A DNA stretch of 12,089 nucleotides from assembly GCA_027023345.1 (NCBI GenBank), contig JALVVO010000117.1, forward strand, positions 1 through 12,089, read 5' to 3'. Source of the DNA: Thermaceae bacterium (GTDB lineage: Bacteria > Deinococcota > Deinococci > Deinococcales > Marinithermaceae). Position 1 is the first letter of the stretch; the number at the start of each line of letters is the position of its first letter. Below, one piece after another: positions 1-6,380 of the stretch. Under the pieces are notes generated by a model. It was not told where the DNA came from. It worked only from the letters and a program-made list of their open reading frames with translations, and did no database searches. A program made the translations under genes and the position numbers.

Positions 1-219
1 GTGGAGGCGGTGATCAGCGCCTTCATCGTGGTGGTGGTGGGGGGCCTCGGGAGCATCTGGGGCTCGCTGCTCGGAGCCTTTTTGATCGGCGAGATCCAGG
101 CCTTCGGGGTGATGGTCTGGCCCGAGTTCTCGATCGCCTTCGTCTACCTCTTGATGGCCGTCGTGCTCCTGGTCCGGCCCTGGGGGCTTTTGGGCCGGCC
201 GCCGGCGGTCCGCACCTAG
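1..219 (+). CDS. livH: Branched-chain amino acid ABC transporter permease LivH, C-terminal end (partial)
   Basis: Only the last 72 codons lie in the window. The frame is open at base 1, so the GTG there is an internal valine codon rather than a start, and the stop is TAG at 217-219. The visible part has two hydrophobic membrane segments. It carries the typical LivH tail: a run of valines leading into GGLGSIWGSLLGAFLIGE, then a YLLMAVVLLVRPWGLLG ending. LivH is one of the two inner-membrane permease subunits of the high-affinity branched-chain amino acid (HAAT) importer. The livM start follows 9 nt after the stop, and livG and livF come next, which fits the standard livHMGF order. Related HAAT systems import urea or other amides, so the substrate is inferred from family, not seen. 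Residues outside the window are unknown. Confidence 0.9.
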   Translation: MEAVISAFIVVVVGGLGSIWGSLLGAFLIGEIQAFGVMVWPEFSIAFVYLLMAVVLLVRPWGLLGRPPAVRT

Positions 220-228
220 GGGGTAGCC

Positions 229-1131
229 GTGCGCGCTCTTCTGTTCGCCCTCGTCCTCCTCCTCTTCCTACCCCTCTTCCTCTCCCGCTACGCCGTCGAG
301 GTCCTCACCCAGGGCTTCATCCTGGCGCTCTTCGCCAGCGCCTTTAACCTGGTCTTTTTCCAGCTCGGGCTGCTCTCCTTCGGCCACGCCGCCTTCTTCG
401 GCGCCGGCGCCTACACCGCCGCGCTGCTCGTCACCAAGGCGGGCTGGCCCTACCTCGGGACGCTTCCGGCGGCGGTGCTGGTCGCCGCCCTCTTGGCCCT
501 CGTGATCGGGTTTTTCTCGGTGCGCACGAGCCGGATCTACTTCACCATGCTGACGCTCGCCTTCGCCCAGCTGCTCTGGGCCGTCGTCCACAAGTGGTAC
601 GCCTTCACCGGCGGGGACAACGGCATCCCCGGCATCCCCGTGGGCGCCCTGGCGGGGAGCGCGAAGGGGCTTTACTACCTGGCGCTCCTCTTGCTCCTCT
701 TGGGTCTTGCCTTCCTCTACGCCCTCGACCGCTCCCCCCTTGGCTACGCCCTCCGGGCGGTGCGCGACAACGAGGCCCGGGCCGAGGCAGTGGGGCTTTC
801 GCCCTTTGCCCTAAGACTTCTTGGCTTCGTGCTCTCGGGGGCGCTCGCGGGGGCGGCGGGGTTTTTGCAGGTGGCCTGGCAGCGCTCGGCCTTCCCCGAC
901 TTCCTCTACTGGACCAAGTCGGCGGAGGCGATCATCGCCGCCATCCTGGGCGGAAGCGCCCACCTCCTCGGGCCCTCCTTGGGGGCGCTAGCCTTCGTGG
1001 AGCTCGGGGCCTTCGTCCAGGCCCGGACCGAGTACTGGCCGCTCGTGCTCGGGCTCGTGCTCCTCTTCCTGGTCCTCTTCTTCCCGAGGGGGCTCGTCGG
1101 GCTCTTTGGGGGGCGGGATGCTCGAGGTTAG
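229..1131 (+). CDS. livM: Branched-chain amino acid ABC transporter permease LivM
   Basis: This 300-residue protein is the second permease subunit of the HAAT importer. It is strongly hydrophobic with about eight membrane segments. Recognisable LivM landmarks are LGLLSFGHAAFFGAGAY near residues 47-62 and the cytoplasmic coupling loop near residues 172-204 (GYALRAVRDNEARAEAVG followed by an LSGALAG stretch). A third is SAEAIIAAILGG near 231-242, with a FFPRGLVGL tail. The length is typical of the family. The GTG at 229 is chosen because an AGGGGG Shine-Dalgarno-like run at 218-223 sits 5 nt upstream and the hydrophobic N terminus starts at once. The 3' end overlaps livG by 14 nt, implying translational coupling. 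It should pair with LivH in the membrane and be driven by LivG and LivF. Confidence 0.93.
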   Translation: MRALLFALVLLLFLPLFLSRYAVEVLTQGFILALFASAFNLVFFQLGLLSFGHAAFFGAGAYTAALLVTKAGWPYLGTLPAAVLVAALLALVIGFFSVRTSRIYFTMLTLAFAQLLWAVVHKWYAFTGGDNGIPGIPVGALAGSAKGLYYLALLLLLLGLAFLYALDRSPLGYALRAVRDNEARAEAVGLSPFALRLLGFVLSGALAGAAGFLQVAWQRSAFPDFLYWTKSAEAIIAAILGGSAHLLGPSLGALAFVELGAFVQARTEYWPLVLGLVLLFLVLFFPRGLVGLFGGRDARG

Positions 1132-1861
1132 GGAGGTCACCAAGGCCTTCGGCGGGTTTTTGGCCCTAAACCGGGTCTCGCTTTCGGTCGAGCGGGGGCG
1201 CTTTCACGCCCTGGTGGGCCCGAACGGCGCCGGGAAGACGACGCTCTTCAACGTCATCGTCGGCCGCTACCGCCCGGACGGGGGCGAGGTGCGGCTAAAG
1301 GGGCGGCGAATCCACCACCTCCCCACCCCGCGGATCGTCCGCATGGGGGTGGGGGTCTCGTTCCAGCGGGCCCAGGCCTTCCTCAGCATGACCGCGCGGG
1401 AGAACGTGATGCTCGCCCTTCTCGGGCTAAGAGGCGGCGTCTACCGGGGGCGGCCGCTTTCGCGGTTTCGCCGGGAGGCCGAGCGGGCCGAGGAGCTCCT
1501 CGGCTGGGTGGGGCTCGAGAAGGTTGCCGACCGGGTGGCCGCCGAGCTCCCGCTCGGGGACCTGAAAAGGCTCGACATCGCCATGAGCCTTGCCGGGGAC
1601 CCCGAGCTCCTCCTCCTCGACGAGCCCCTCGCCGGGCTCTCCCGGGCCGAGCGGCGGCAGATGATGGACTTCATCGAACGCCTCCTGCGCCGCCTAAAGC
1701 TCACCCTGCTCTTCACCGAGCACGACACCGACGCGGTGCTCCGCCTCGCCGACCGGATCACCGTGCTCCACCAGGGCGAGGTCCTGGCCGAGGGCGAGCC
1801 CGAGGCGATCAAAAACGACCCCCGGGTCGTCGAGGCCTTCCTGGGAGGGAGCCATGCTTAG
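1118..1861 (+). CDS. livG: Branched-chain amino acid ABC transporter ATP-binding protein LivG
   Basis: This 247-residue ABC ATPase is one of the two cytoplasmic motor subunits of the Liv importer. Visible motifs are Walker A GPNGAGKT at residues 34-41, a Q-loop glutamine at 83, a signature-like LPLGD at 144-148, Walker B LLLLDE at 164-169 and the switch histidine in TEHD at about 202. The signature departs from LSGGQ, but LivG proteins often vary here. The long insertion between Q-loop and signature (residues about 100-125) and the EHD switch separate it from LivF. The ATG at 1118 is preferred over an in-frame TTG at 1106 because MLEVREVTKAFGG matches the usual family N terminus. It starts inside livM, and its stop overlaps the livF start by 8 nt. 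Confidence 0.92.
   Translation: MLEVREVTKAFGGFLALNRVSLSVERGRFHALVGPNGAGKTTLFNVIVGRYRPDGGEVRLKGRRIHHLPTPRIVRMGVGVSFQRAQAFLSMTARENVMLALLGLRGGVYRGRPLSRFRREAERAEELLGWVGLEKVADRVAAELPLGDLKRLDIAMSLAGDPELLLLDEPLAGLSRAERRQMMDFIERLLRRLKLTLLFTEHDTDAVLRLADRITVLHQGEVLAEGEPEAIKNDPRVVEAFLGGSHA
1843..1850 (+). promoter_or_regulatory. Ribosome binding site of livF
   Basis: The purine-rich run GGGAGGGA lies inside the end of livG, 3 nt before the livF ATG at 1854. It supports that start and coupled translation of the two ATPase subunits. Confidence 0.6.
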
Positions 1862-2540
1862 GGTGCGCGGCCTCGTCGCCGGCTACGGACGCATCCAGGT
1901 GCTGCACGGGATCGACCTCGAGCTCGAGTCCGGCGAGGTGGTGGCCCTCCTGGGCCGGAACGGCGCCGGGAAGAGCACGCTGCTCAAGGCCCTGATCGGG
2001 ATCGTGCCGGTCCAAAAGGGGGAGATCGTCTTCGAGGGCCGCCCGATCGCCGGCCTTCCCCCCTACCGCCGGGCCCAGCTCGGCCTTGGCTACGTCCCCG
2101 AGGAGCGGCGCATCTTCCCCGAGCTCTCGGTGCGGGAGAACCTCGAGCTCGCCGCTCGGCCGGGCGGGCCCTGGACGGTGGACCGGGTCTTCGAGCTCTT
2201 CCCCCGCCTGGCCGAGATCGAGGGCCGCCCCGGCGGCTACCTCTCCGGGGGCGAGCAGCAGATGCTCACCCTCGCCCGCACCCTGGTGACGAACCCGAAA
2301 CTCCTCTTGCTCGACGAGCCCACCGAGGGGCTCGCCCCCATCCTGGTCCAGGCCATCGCCGAGACCGTGGCCGAGCTCAAGGCCTCGGGGATGCCGATCC
2401 TCCTCGCCGAGCAAAACCTCGCCTTCACCGCCCGGCTCGCCGACCGGGGCTACGTGCTCGAGACCGGCGAGGTGCGGCGCGAGGGGCCGATCGAGGCGCT
2501 CGTCCAGGACCCCCGGGTCAAGGAGCTCCTCGCCCTCTAG
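1854..2540 (+). CDS. livF: Branched-chain amino acid ABC transporter ATP-binding protein LivF
   Basis: This 228-residue ABC ATPase is the second motor subunit of the Liv importer. Motifs are Walker A GRNGAGKS at residues 34-41, the family-typical YVPEERRIFPELSVRENL at about 80-97 (glutamate where many ABC proteins have the Q-loop glutamine) and a canonical LSGGE signature at 130-134. Walker B LLLLDEP is at about 150-156. The switch position reads LLAEQN near residues 183-188, with glutamine in place of histidine. That substitution is usual in LivF and separates it from LivG. The ATG has a good Shine-Dalgarno sequence and overlaps the end of livG by 8 nt. It appears to be the last gene of the operon. 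Its final 23 bp overlap the 3' end of the fetB-like gene on the other strand, and no terminator hairpin is visible. Confidence 0.93.
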   Translation: MLRVRGLVAGYGRIQVLHGIDLELESGEVVALLGRNGAGKSTLLKALIGIVPVQKGEIVFEGRPIAGLPPYRRAQLGLGYVPEERRIFPELSVRENLELAARPGGPWTVDRVFELFPRLAEIEGRPGGYLSGGEQQMLTLARTLVTNPKLLLLDEPTEGLAPILVQAIAETVAELKASGMPILLAEQNLAFTARLADRGYVLETGEVRREGPIEALVQDPRVKELLAL

Positions 2541-3216
2541 CGAAAAAGAGGAAGAGCGCCGCAGAGAGCCCGGCGGCGGCATAGACCATCAGCATCACCA
2601 GGATCTGGTAACGGGCGGCGACGAGGGGGCTCACCCCGGCCAGGATCTGGCCGGTCATGAGGCCGGGGATCGAGACCAGCCCCACGGCGAAGAGGGCGTT
2701 GGTGGCCGGGATCAGGGCCGCCCGGTAGGCGGCGGCGCGGGCGGCGGCGAGCGCCACGCCGCGCTCGAGCTCGGCAAAGAGCCGCTCGGCGGCGAGGCTG
2801 ATGGCGTTCATCGCGTTGGAAAACGCCATCCCGCCCAAGGGAATCCAGACCGCCGGCTTGTACCAGGGCTCGGGCCGGAGCACGAGCAAGACGGCGACCA
2901 TAAGGGCGCTACCCGCCCCCAGCAGGATGGCGAGGAGCGCCCGGGGATAGAGCCGCCGGCGCTCCTTTAGCGCGGTCCGGAGCCCGATCCAGCCGGCGGC
3001 GGCGGCCATCAGGAGAAGCACGCCGAAGACCACCCCGGCGGCCTCGGCCTGGAAGATGTAGGCGAGCACGTAGCCCACGAGGAGGAGCTGGACGAGCATG
3101 CGGCCGATCGCCACCCAGGGGGTGCGTCGGTCCCCGCTCCAGCGCAGGTACAAAAACGCCACCGCCGCCGCCAGCGCGAGGGGATAGGCGAGCCTCGGGA
3201 GCGGGATCTCGGCCAT
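2518..3216 (-). CDS. fetB: FetB/YbbM (UPF0014) family membrane protein, putative iron-export ABC permease
   Basis: This 232-residue integral membrane protein has about seven hydrophobic segments. It shows the UPF0014 landmarks: RMLVQLLLVGYVL near residues 39-51, PLGGMAFSNAMNAISLAAERL near 126-146, then ALIPATNALFAVGLVSIPG and LMTGQILAG near 167-194. A YQILVMLM stretch follows at about 203-210. In Escherichia coli FetB works with the ATPase FetA in iron export and oxidative-stress resistance, so that role is inferred by family. It is slightly shorter than E. coli FetB (about 259 residues). No FetA-like ATPase lies beside it here: the next gene on its 3' side is livF, read towards it. The ATG lacks a strong Shine-Dalgarno sequence. 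A TAGGCT hexamer lies exactly 6 nt upstream, so the mRNA may be leaderless. Confidence 0.82.
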   Translation of the reverse strand: MAEIPLPRLAYPLALAAAVAFLYLRWSGDRRTPWVAIGRMLVQLLLVGYVLAYIFQAEAAGVVFGVLLLMAAAAGWIGLRTALKERRRLYPRALLAILLGAGSALMVAVLLVLRPEPWYKPAVWIPLGGMAFSNAMNAISLAAERLFAELERGVALAAARAAAYRAALIPATNALFAVGLVSIPGLMTGQILAGVSPLVAARYQILVMLMVYAAAGLSAALFLFFARGRGAP

Positions 3217-3222
3217 GCCCCA

Positions 3223-3228
3223 AGCCTA
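3223..3228 (-). promoter_or_regulatory. Putative -10 element of a leaderless fetB promoter
   Basis: On the minus strand this reads TAGGCT, followed by exactly 6 nt and then the fetB ATG. That spacing puts the transcription start at the A of ATG. No convincing -35 hexamer is visible at 17-18 nt. Confidence 0.5.
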
Positions 3229-3239
3229 CGACGGGGGCG

Positions 3240-3245
3240 TAAGCT
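3240..3245 (+). promoter_or_regulatory. Putative -10 element of a leaderless tauE promoter
   Basis: TAAGCT is followed by exactly 6 nt (TTTCCC) and the GTG at 3252, so transcription would start at the start codon. The expected -35 position (about 3216-3222) falls on the fetB start codon. It has no good match to TTGACA. Confidence 0.5.
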
Positions 3246-3251
3246 TTTCCC

Positions 3252-3980
3252 GTGGCGTTCGTCCTGAACCTCGTGGCGCTTTTCGCCTTCTTCGTGAAGG
3301 GGGTGGCGGGCTTCGGCCCCGCGCTCTTTTTGGTGCCCCTCTGGTCGCTCTTCCTCCCCCTGAAGACGGTGGTGCCGGCCACCGCCTTCCTGCTCCTTGT
3401 CGCCAACCTGCCGATGCTCTTCTTGGTACGCCGCCACCTGAACCCCCGTCGGGACCTCGCGGCCGCCCTGCCCTACGCCGTCGGCGTCGTGCTTGGCACC
3501 CGGTTCTTGGTCGCGCTCCCCGAGGCCACGCTAAGGCGCGTGCTCGGGGTGCTGCTGCTCGCGTTCGCGGCCTGGGTGCTGACCCGGCCCCGGGTTCCCC
3601 AAAAAAGCCCCCAGCTCTCCCTGGGCGAGCGCCTTCGGCTCGCCGCGGTGGGGTTTTCCGGCGGGTTCCTGGTGGGGATGGTGGGCGCCGGGGCGCTTCC
3701 CTTCCTGGTCTACACCCCGCTCCGCTACCCCAAGGACGAGGCCCGGGCGCTCTTTACCGCGGTCTTCGCCCTCGGCACTCTGGTCTGGACCGCGAGCTAC
3801 CTCCTCTTCGGGCTCCTCGGAAAGGAGGAGGCGGGCCTCGCGCTGCTCGCGCTCCCCGGCACCCTCGCCGGGCTCTGGCTCGGCAACCGGGCGGCGGGGC
3901 GGCTCTCGCCCCTCGGGTTCGCCCGGGTGGTGGGCGTGCTGCTCGTGATCCCCGGGGCCAAACTCACCGGGCTCTTTTGA
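3252..3980 (+). CDS. TauE/SafE-family sulfite/sulfonate exporter-like membrane protein
   Basis: This 242-residue polytopic membrane protein has about seven to eight hydrophobic helices in two homologous halves, as in the TauE/SafE (DUF81) family. The first half has VKGVAGFGPALFLVPL near residues 15-30. The second has the matching FSGGFLVGMVGAGALPFLVY near 135-154. Acidic residues are few and the loops are short. Family members are linked to export of sulfite, sulfonates or other organic anions; the substrate cannot be read from sequence. The GTG at 3252 is chosen because the hydrophobic N terminus begins directly there and a -10-like hexamer sits 6 nt upstream, with no Shine-Dalgarno sequence. 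Its stop codon lies 12 nt before the metallophosphoesterase start and forms part of that gene's predicted promoter. Confidence 0.82.
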   Translation: MAFVLNLVALFAFFVKGVAGFGPALFLVPLWSLFLPLKTVVPATAFLLLVANLPMLFLVRRHLNPRRDLAAALPYAVGVVLGTRFLVALPEATLRRVLGVLLLAFAAWVLTRPRVPQKSPQLSLGERLRLAAVGFSGGFLVGMVGAGALPFLVYTPLRYPKDEARALFTAVFALGTLVWTASYLLFGLLGKEEAGLALLALPGTLAGLWLGNRAAGRLSPLGFARVVGVLLVIPGAKLTGLF

Positions 3981-3986
3981 TATCCT
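3978..3986 (+). promoter_or_regulatory. Putative extended -10 promoter of the metallophosphoesterase-holB-ricT operon
   Basis: TGA-TATCCT has the form of an extended -10 (TGn followed by TAnnnT). Its TGA is also the stop codon of the TauE-family gene. Exactly 6 nt separate the hexamer from the GTG at 3993, so the mRNA would be leaderless. No clear -35 is seen, which an extended -10 can compensate for. Confidence 0.5.
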
Positions 3987-3992
3987 CCCTTC

Positions 3993-4733
3993 GTGCGCCA
4001 CCTCCTGCTTTCCGACATCCACGGCAACCTGCCCGCCTTCCGAGCGGTGATGGAGGACGCGCTCCGCCGGGGCTTCGACCGGGTGCTCTTCATGGGCGAC
4101 GCGGTCGGCTACTACCCCGACGGAAACGCCGTCCTCTCCGCCCTTCGAAAGCTCGAGGTGCGCGCCGTCCTCGGCAACCACGACGCCTGGCTCCTGGACG
4201 ACGCCCTCCTCGCCGAGGGAGGGATGATCGCCGAGATCCTCGCCTGGCAACGGGAGCGCCTCTCCCCGGAGAACCTCGCTTACCTGAAGCGCTGGCCCTG
4301 GGAGCAAAGGACCCCCGTCTACCACCAGGTGCACGGCAGCCCCTGCGACCTCTTCGTCTACGTGGACGACCTGGAGCCGGCGCGGGAGGCCCTCTCCTGC
4401 AGCGACCGCCCCTGGATCCTGATCGGCCACACCCACCTCGCCGGCCTCTTCATGGCCATCGAGGGGCCCAAGGACCCCTGGATCCGCTACCGGGGCTTCC
4501 TCGAGGAGGAAAACCGCGTCCGGCTCGGCCCCAAGGCCCGCGCCATCCTGAACCCGGGCTCGGTCGGCCAGCCCCGGGACGGCGTGCCCCTCGCCGCCTA
4601 CGCGATCTGGGACGACGAGGCCTGGGAGGTGGAGGCCTACCGGGTACCCTTCGACCTCCTCGAGGTCCGCCGCCGGATCAAGCAGGAGGGCTTCCCCATG
4701 GTCCTCTACGAGCGGCTCCGGGTGGGAAGGTGA
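3993..4733 (+). CDS. Calcineurin-like metallophosphoesterase (YfcE/Metallophos_2 type)
   Basis: This 246-residue cytoplasmic protein has the full two-metal phosphoesterase signature: SDIHGN at residues 7-12, GDAVGY at 35-40, GNHD at 61-64, a histidine in VHGSP near 114 and GHTH at 145-148. NPGSVGQPRDG follows at about 187-197. The aspartates and histidines of these blocks would bind the dinuclear metal centre. The NPGSVGQPR block is typical of the small bacterial branch related to YfcE and protein phosphatase-like enzymes. It hydrolyses a phosphomono- or phosphodiester, but the substrate is unknown. The GTG start is favoured because the first beta strand (RHLLLSDIH) begins immediately and a -10-like hexamer is 6 nt upstream. 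Its TGA stop overlaps the holB GTG (GTGA), so it leads a coupled operon. Confidence 0.85.
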   Translation: MRHLLLSDIHGNLPAFRAVMEDALRRGFDRVLFMGDAVGYYPDGNAVLSALRKLEVRAVLGNHDAWLLDDALLAEGGMIAEILAWQRERLSPENLAYLKRWPWEQRTPVYHQVHGSPCDLFVYVDDLEPAREALSCSDRPWILIGHTHLAGLFMAIEGPKDPWIRYRGFLEEENRVRLGPKARAILNPGSVGQPRDGVPLAAYAIWDDEAWEVEAYRVPFDLLEVRRRIKQEGFPMVLYERLRVGR

Positions 4734-5617
4734 TCGAGCTCGTCGGCCACGAGGAGGCGCGCCGGCTGCTCGCCCGGGCGCGCCCCCAGACCGTGCTCCT
4801 CACCGGCCCCGAGGGGGTGGGCCGGCGCGCCCTCGCCCGCTGGTACGCCTACGGCCTGAACTGCGCACGGGGCTTCCCTCCCTGCGGCGAGTGCTTAAGC
4901 TGCCGGATGGAGCCCCACCCCGACGTGCTCGAGATCCGCCCCGAGCCGGGGCGGCGGCCGGTGGTCCCGGTGGAGCGGATCGTCCCTCGCGAGGGGGGCG
5001 GAGAGAACCTGCTCGAGTGGATCGAGGCCGCCCCGAGGTTCTCCGCCAAGGTGGCGATCGTCGACGGCGCCGAGCACCTCACCGAGTCCGCCGCCAACGC
5101 CATGCTGAAGCTCATCGAGGAGCCCCCCGCCCACGCCTACCTCGTCCTCGTCGCTCCCTCGCCGGAGGCGGTCCTGCCTACGATCCGCTCGCGGGCGTTC
5201 TGGGTGCCGCTCGCGCCGCTCTCCGAGGAGGTCCTCCAAAAGCTCCACCCCGACCCCGACTTCCTCGCCTTCGCCGAGGGCGCCCCGGGGAGGCTCTTCT
5301 TCGCGGTCGAGCACCCCGAGGAGGTCCGCGACCTCAGGCGGCTCGTCGAGGACTTCCTCCACGGGCTCGCCGACGGACGGGCCGCGCTCGAGCGCGCGCG
5401 GGAACTCCTCCGGCGGGCCGAGGAAGGGCTCTCCCCCTGGCCGTTCTTCCGCCGGGCCTTCGCCCAGCTCCCCCCCGAGGACCGGGCCGAGGCGCTCGAG
5501 GCCCTTAGTAGACTGGAGGAAGCCCACCGGGCCTACGTCAGCCGGGAGCTGCTCGCCGCCTGGTGGGTCCACGCGATGCGGAGCGTCTATGGAGAACGCC
5601 CTTCCGATTCGCTTTGA
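4730..5617 (+). CDS. holB: DNA polymerase III subunit delta' (clamp loader)
   Basis: This 295-residue AAA+ protein would be the delta' subunit of the DnaX clamp-loader complex that puts the beta clamp on DNA. Supporting features are the opening ELVGHEEARRLL and TGPEGVGRRALA at about residues 25-36, a Walker A-like loop without lysine, as expected for a delta' that does not use ATP. Zinc-module cysteines are at 45, 52, 55 and 58. VDGAEHLTESAANAMLKLIEEPP lies at about 111-133 (written here as its key block, AANAMLKLIEEPP). The arginine-finger motif reads SRA at 154-156 rather than the usual SRC, keeping the arginine. The C-terminal part is helical and poorly conserved, as usual. The GTG at 4730 overlaps the preceding stop, which implies coupling. 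The gene overlaps ricT by 29 nt. The holB-ricT order is also found in Bacillus. Confidence 0.88.
   Translation: MIELVGHEEARRLLARARPQTVLLTGPEGVGRRALARWYAYGLNCARGFPPCGECLSCRMEPHPDVLEIRPEPGRRPVVPVERIVPREGGGENLLEWIEAAPRFSAKVAIVDGAEHLTESAANAMLKLIEEPPAHAYLVLVAPSPEAVLPTIRSRAFWVPLAPLSEEVLQKLHPDPDFLAFAEGAPGRLFFAVEHPEEVRDLRRLVEDFLHGLADGRAALERARELLRRAEEGLSPWPFFRRAFAQLPPEDRAEALEALSRLEEAHRAYVSRELLAAWWVHAMRSVYGERPSDSL
5580..5583 (+). promoter_or_regulatory. Ribosome binding site deciding the ricT start
   Basis: GGAG lies inside the end of holB, 5 nt before the ATG at 5589. It supports that start and hence a 29-nt overlap of the two genes. Confidence 0.5.
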
Positions 5618-6380
5618 GCAAGGCCCGAGGCACCACCTCGCCGCCTTCCGGGGCGAGCCGCCGCCGGTGGGCACCCGGGTGGTGGTGGCCACCAAGCGGG
5701 GGCCGCGGATGGGCGAGGTCCGGGGCGGCCCCCGTCCCGGGCGCCCCGAGGTGGAGCTCCTGCGCCCCGCCAGCGAGGAGGACCTCGCGGCCTGGCGCCG
5801 GCTCGTCGAGCGCGCCACCCGGCTCAAGTGGCAGCTCAAGGCCTACTTCCGCCAGCGGCTGCCGGCCCTGCGGCCGGTAGCGGTGGAGTACACCCTGGAC
5901 GGACGCCTGGCCTTCCTCTACCTCAAAAGCCGTGAGAAGAAGCGCCTGGGCGGCGAGATCAAGGAGCTCGCCCGGATGGCCCAGGCCCGGATCGAGCCGG
6001 TCTACCTCGGCGACCGCGACGAGGTCGCCGTGCTGGGGGCGCTCGGCCCCTGCGGGATGGAGACCTGCTGCAGCACCTGGCTGCAGAGCTTCGGCCCCAG
6101 CACGATCCGCATGGCCCGGGACCAGCAGCTCCCGCTCTCGCCGGAGAAGATCAGCGGCCCCTGCGGGCGCCTGCTCTGCTGCATCGCCTACGAGCACCCC
6201 GTCTACCAGGAGCTCCTCGAGAAGCTCCCCCGGAAGAACGCCCGGGTCTGCACCAAGGCCGGGGTCTGCGGCAAGGTGGCCAAGCACCACCCCCTAAAGC
6301 TCGAGGTCGAGATCAAGACCCCAAGCGGCGGGGTGGTGACCGCGAAGCTCGAGGAGCTCGAGCCCTGGGAGGAGGCATGA
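5589..6380 (+). CDS. ricT: RicT (YaaT)/PSP1-domain iron-sulfur regulatory protein
   Basis: This 263-residue protein has the PSP1 C-terminal region. Its N-terminal part (IRFEQG near residue 7, then VGTRVVVATKRGPRMGEV at 27-44) matches the start of YaaT-like proteins. The core holds GPCGMETCC at 153-161, SFGPSTIRMARDQ at about 167-179 and ISGPCGRLLCCIAYE at 188-202. In Bacillus subtilis RicT (YaaT) joins RicA and RicF in an Fe-S-containing complex that promotes RNase Y-dependent mRNA maturation. The same role here is inferred. Cysteines are at 155, 160, 161, 192, 197, 198, 221 and 227. The last pair sits in RVCTKAGVCGKV, a place where I recall the family usually lacking cysteine. It overlaps holB by 29 nt and the next gene by 4 nt (ATGA). 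No ricA or ricF gene is in the window. Confidence 0.87.
   Translation: MENALPIRFEQGPRHHLAAFRGEPPPVGTRVVVATKRGPRMGEVRGGPRPGRPEVELLRPASEEDLAAWRRLVERATRLKWQLKAYFRQRLPALRPVAVEYTLDGRLAFLYLKSREKKRLGGEIKELARMAQARIEPVYLGDRDEVAVLGALGPCGMETCCSTWLQSFGPSTIRMARDQQLPLSPEKISGPCGRLLCCIAYEHPVYQELLEKLPRKNARVCTKAGVCGKVAKHHPLKLEVEIKTPSGGVVTAKLEELEPWEEA
6367..6375 (+). promoter_or_regulatory. Ribosome binding site of the flavin reductase-like gene
   Basis: GGGAGGAGG, within the last codons of ricT, ends 1 nt before the ATG at 6377. Its GGGAGG part has 4-nt spacing. It is the strongest Shine-Dalgarno sequence in the window and supports the ATGA overlap start. Confidence 0.6.

Larger units (their letters stand above)
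3222..3246. repeat. Inverted repeat in the fetB/tauE divergent promoter region
   Basis: AAGCCTACG (3222-3230) and CGTAAGCTT (3238-3246) are complementary at 8 of 9 positions around a 7-nt centre. The left arm contains the fetB -10 hexamer on the minus strand. The right arm contains the -10 hexamer of the TauE-family gene on the plus strand. It may be a regulator-binding site, or simply the symmetry of two opposed promoters with similar -10 elements. Confidence 0.45.

Noticed and set aside
1106..1117. Upstream TTG start for livG adding four residues (MGGG)
   Set aside because: The ATG at 1118 gives the usual LivG N terminus, and the added glycines have no family counterpart.
1547..1561. LivG signature LPLGD instead of LSGGQ, considered as a broken ATPase
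   Set aside because: LivG proteins commonly vary here (for example LPYG or LAYG followed by D or Q). All other ATPase motifs are intact, so this is family variation.
2386..2430. LivF switch glutamine in place of histidine, considered as an inactivating change
   Set aside because: AEQN or VEQN is the usual LivF form and marks the subfamily.
3215..4729. A long open frame upstream of and continuous with holB
   Set aside because: It is rich in Pro, Arg and Gly with no domain, and it is out of frame with the clear TauE-family and metallophosphoesterase genes it covers. It results from GC-rich codon structure. holB itself begins at the GTG at 4730.
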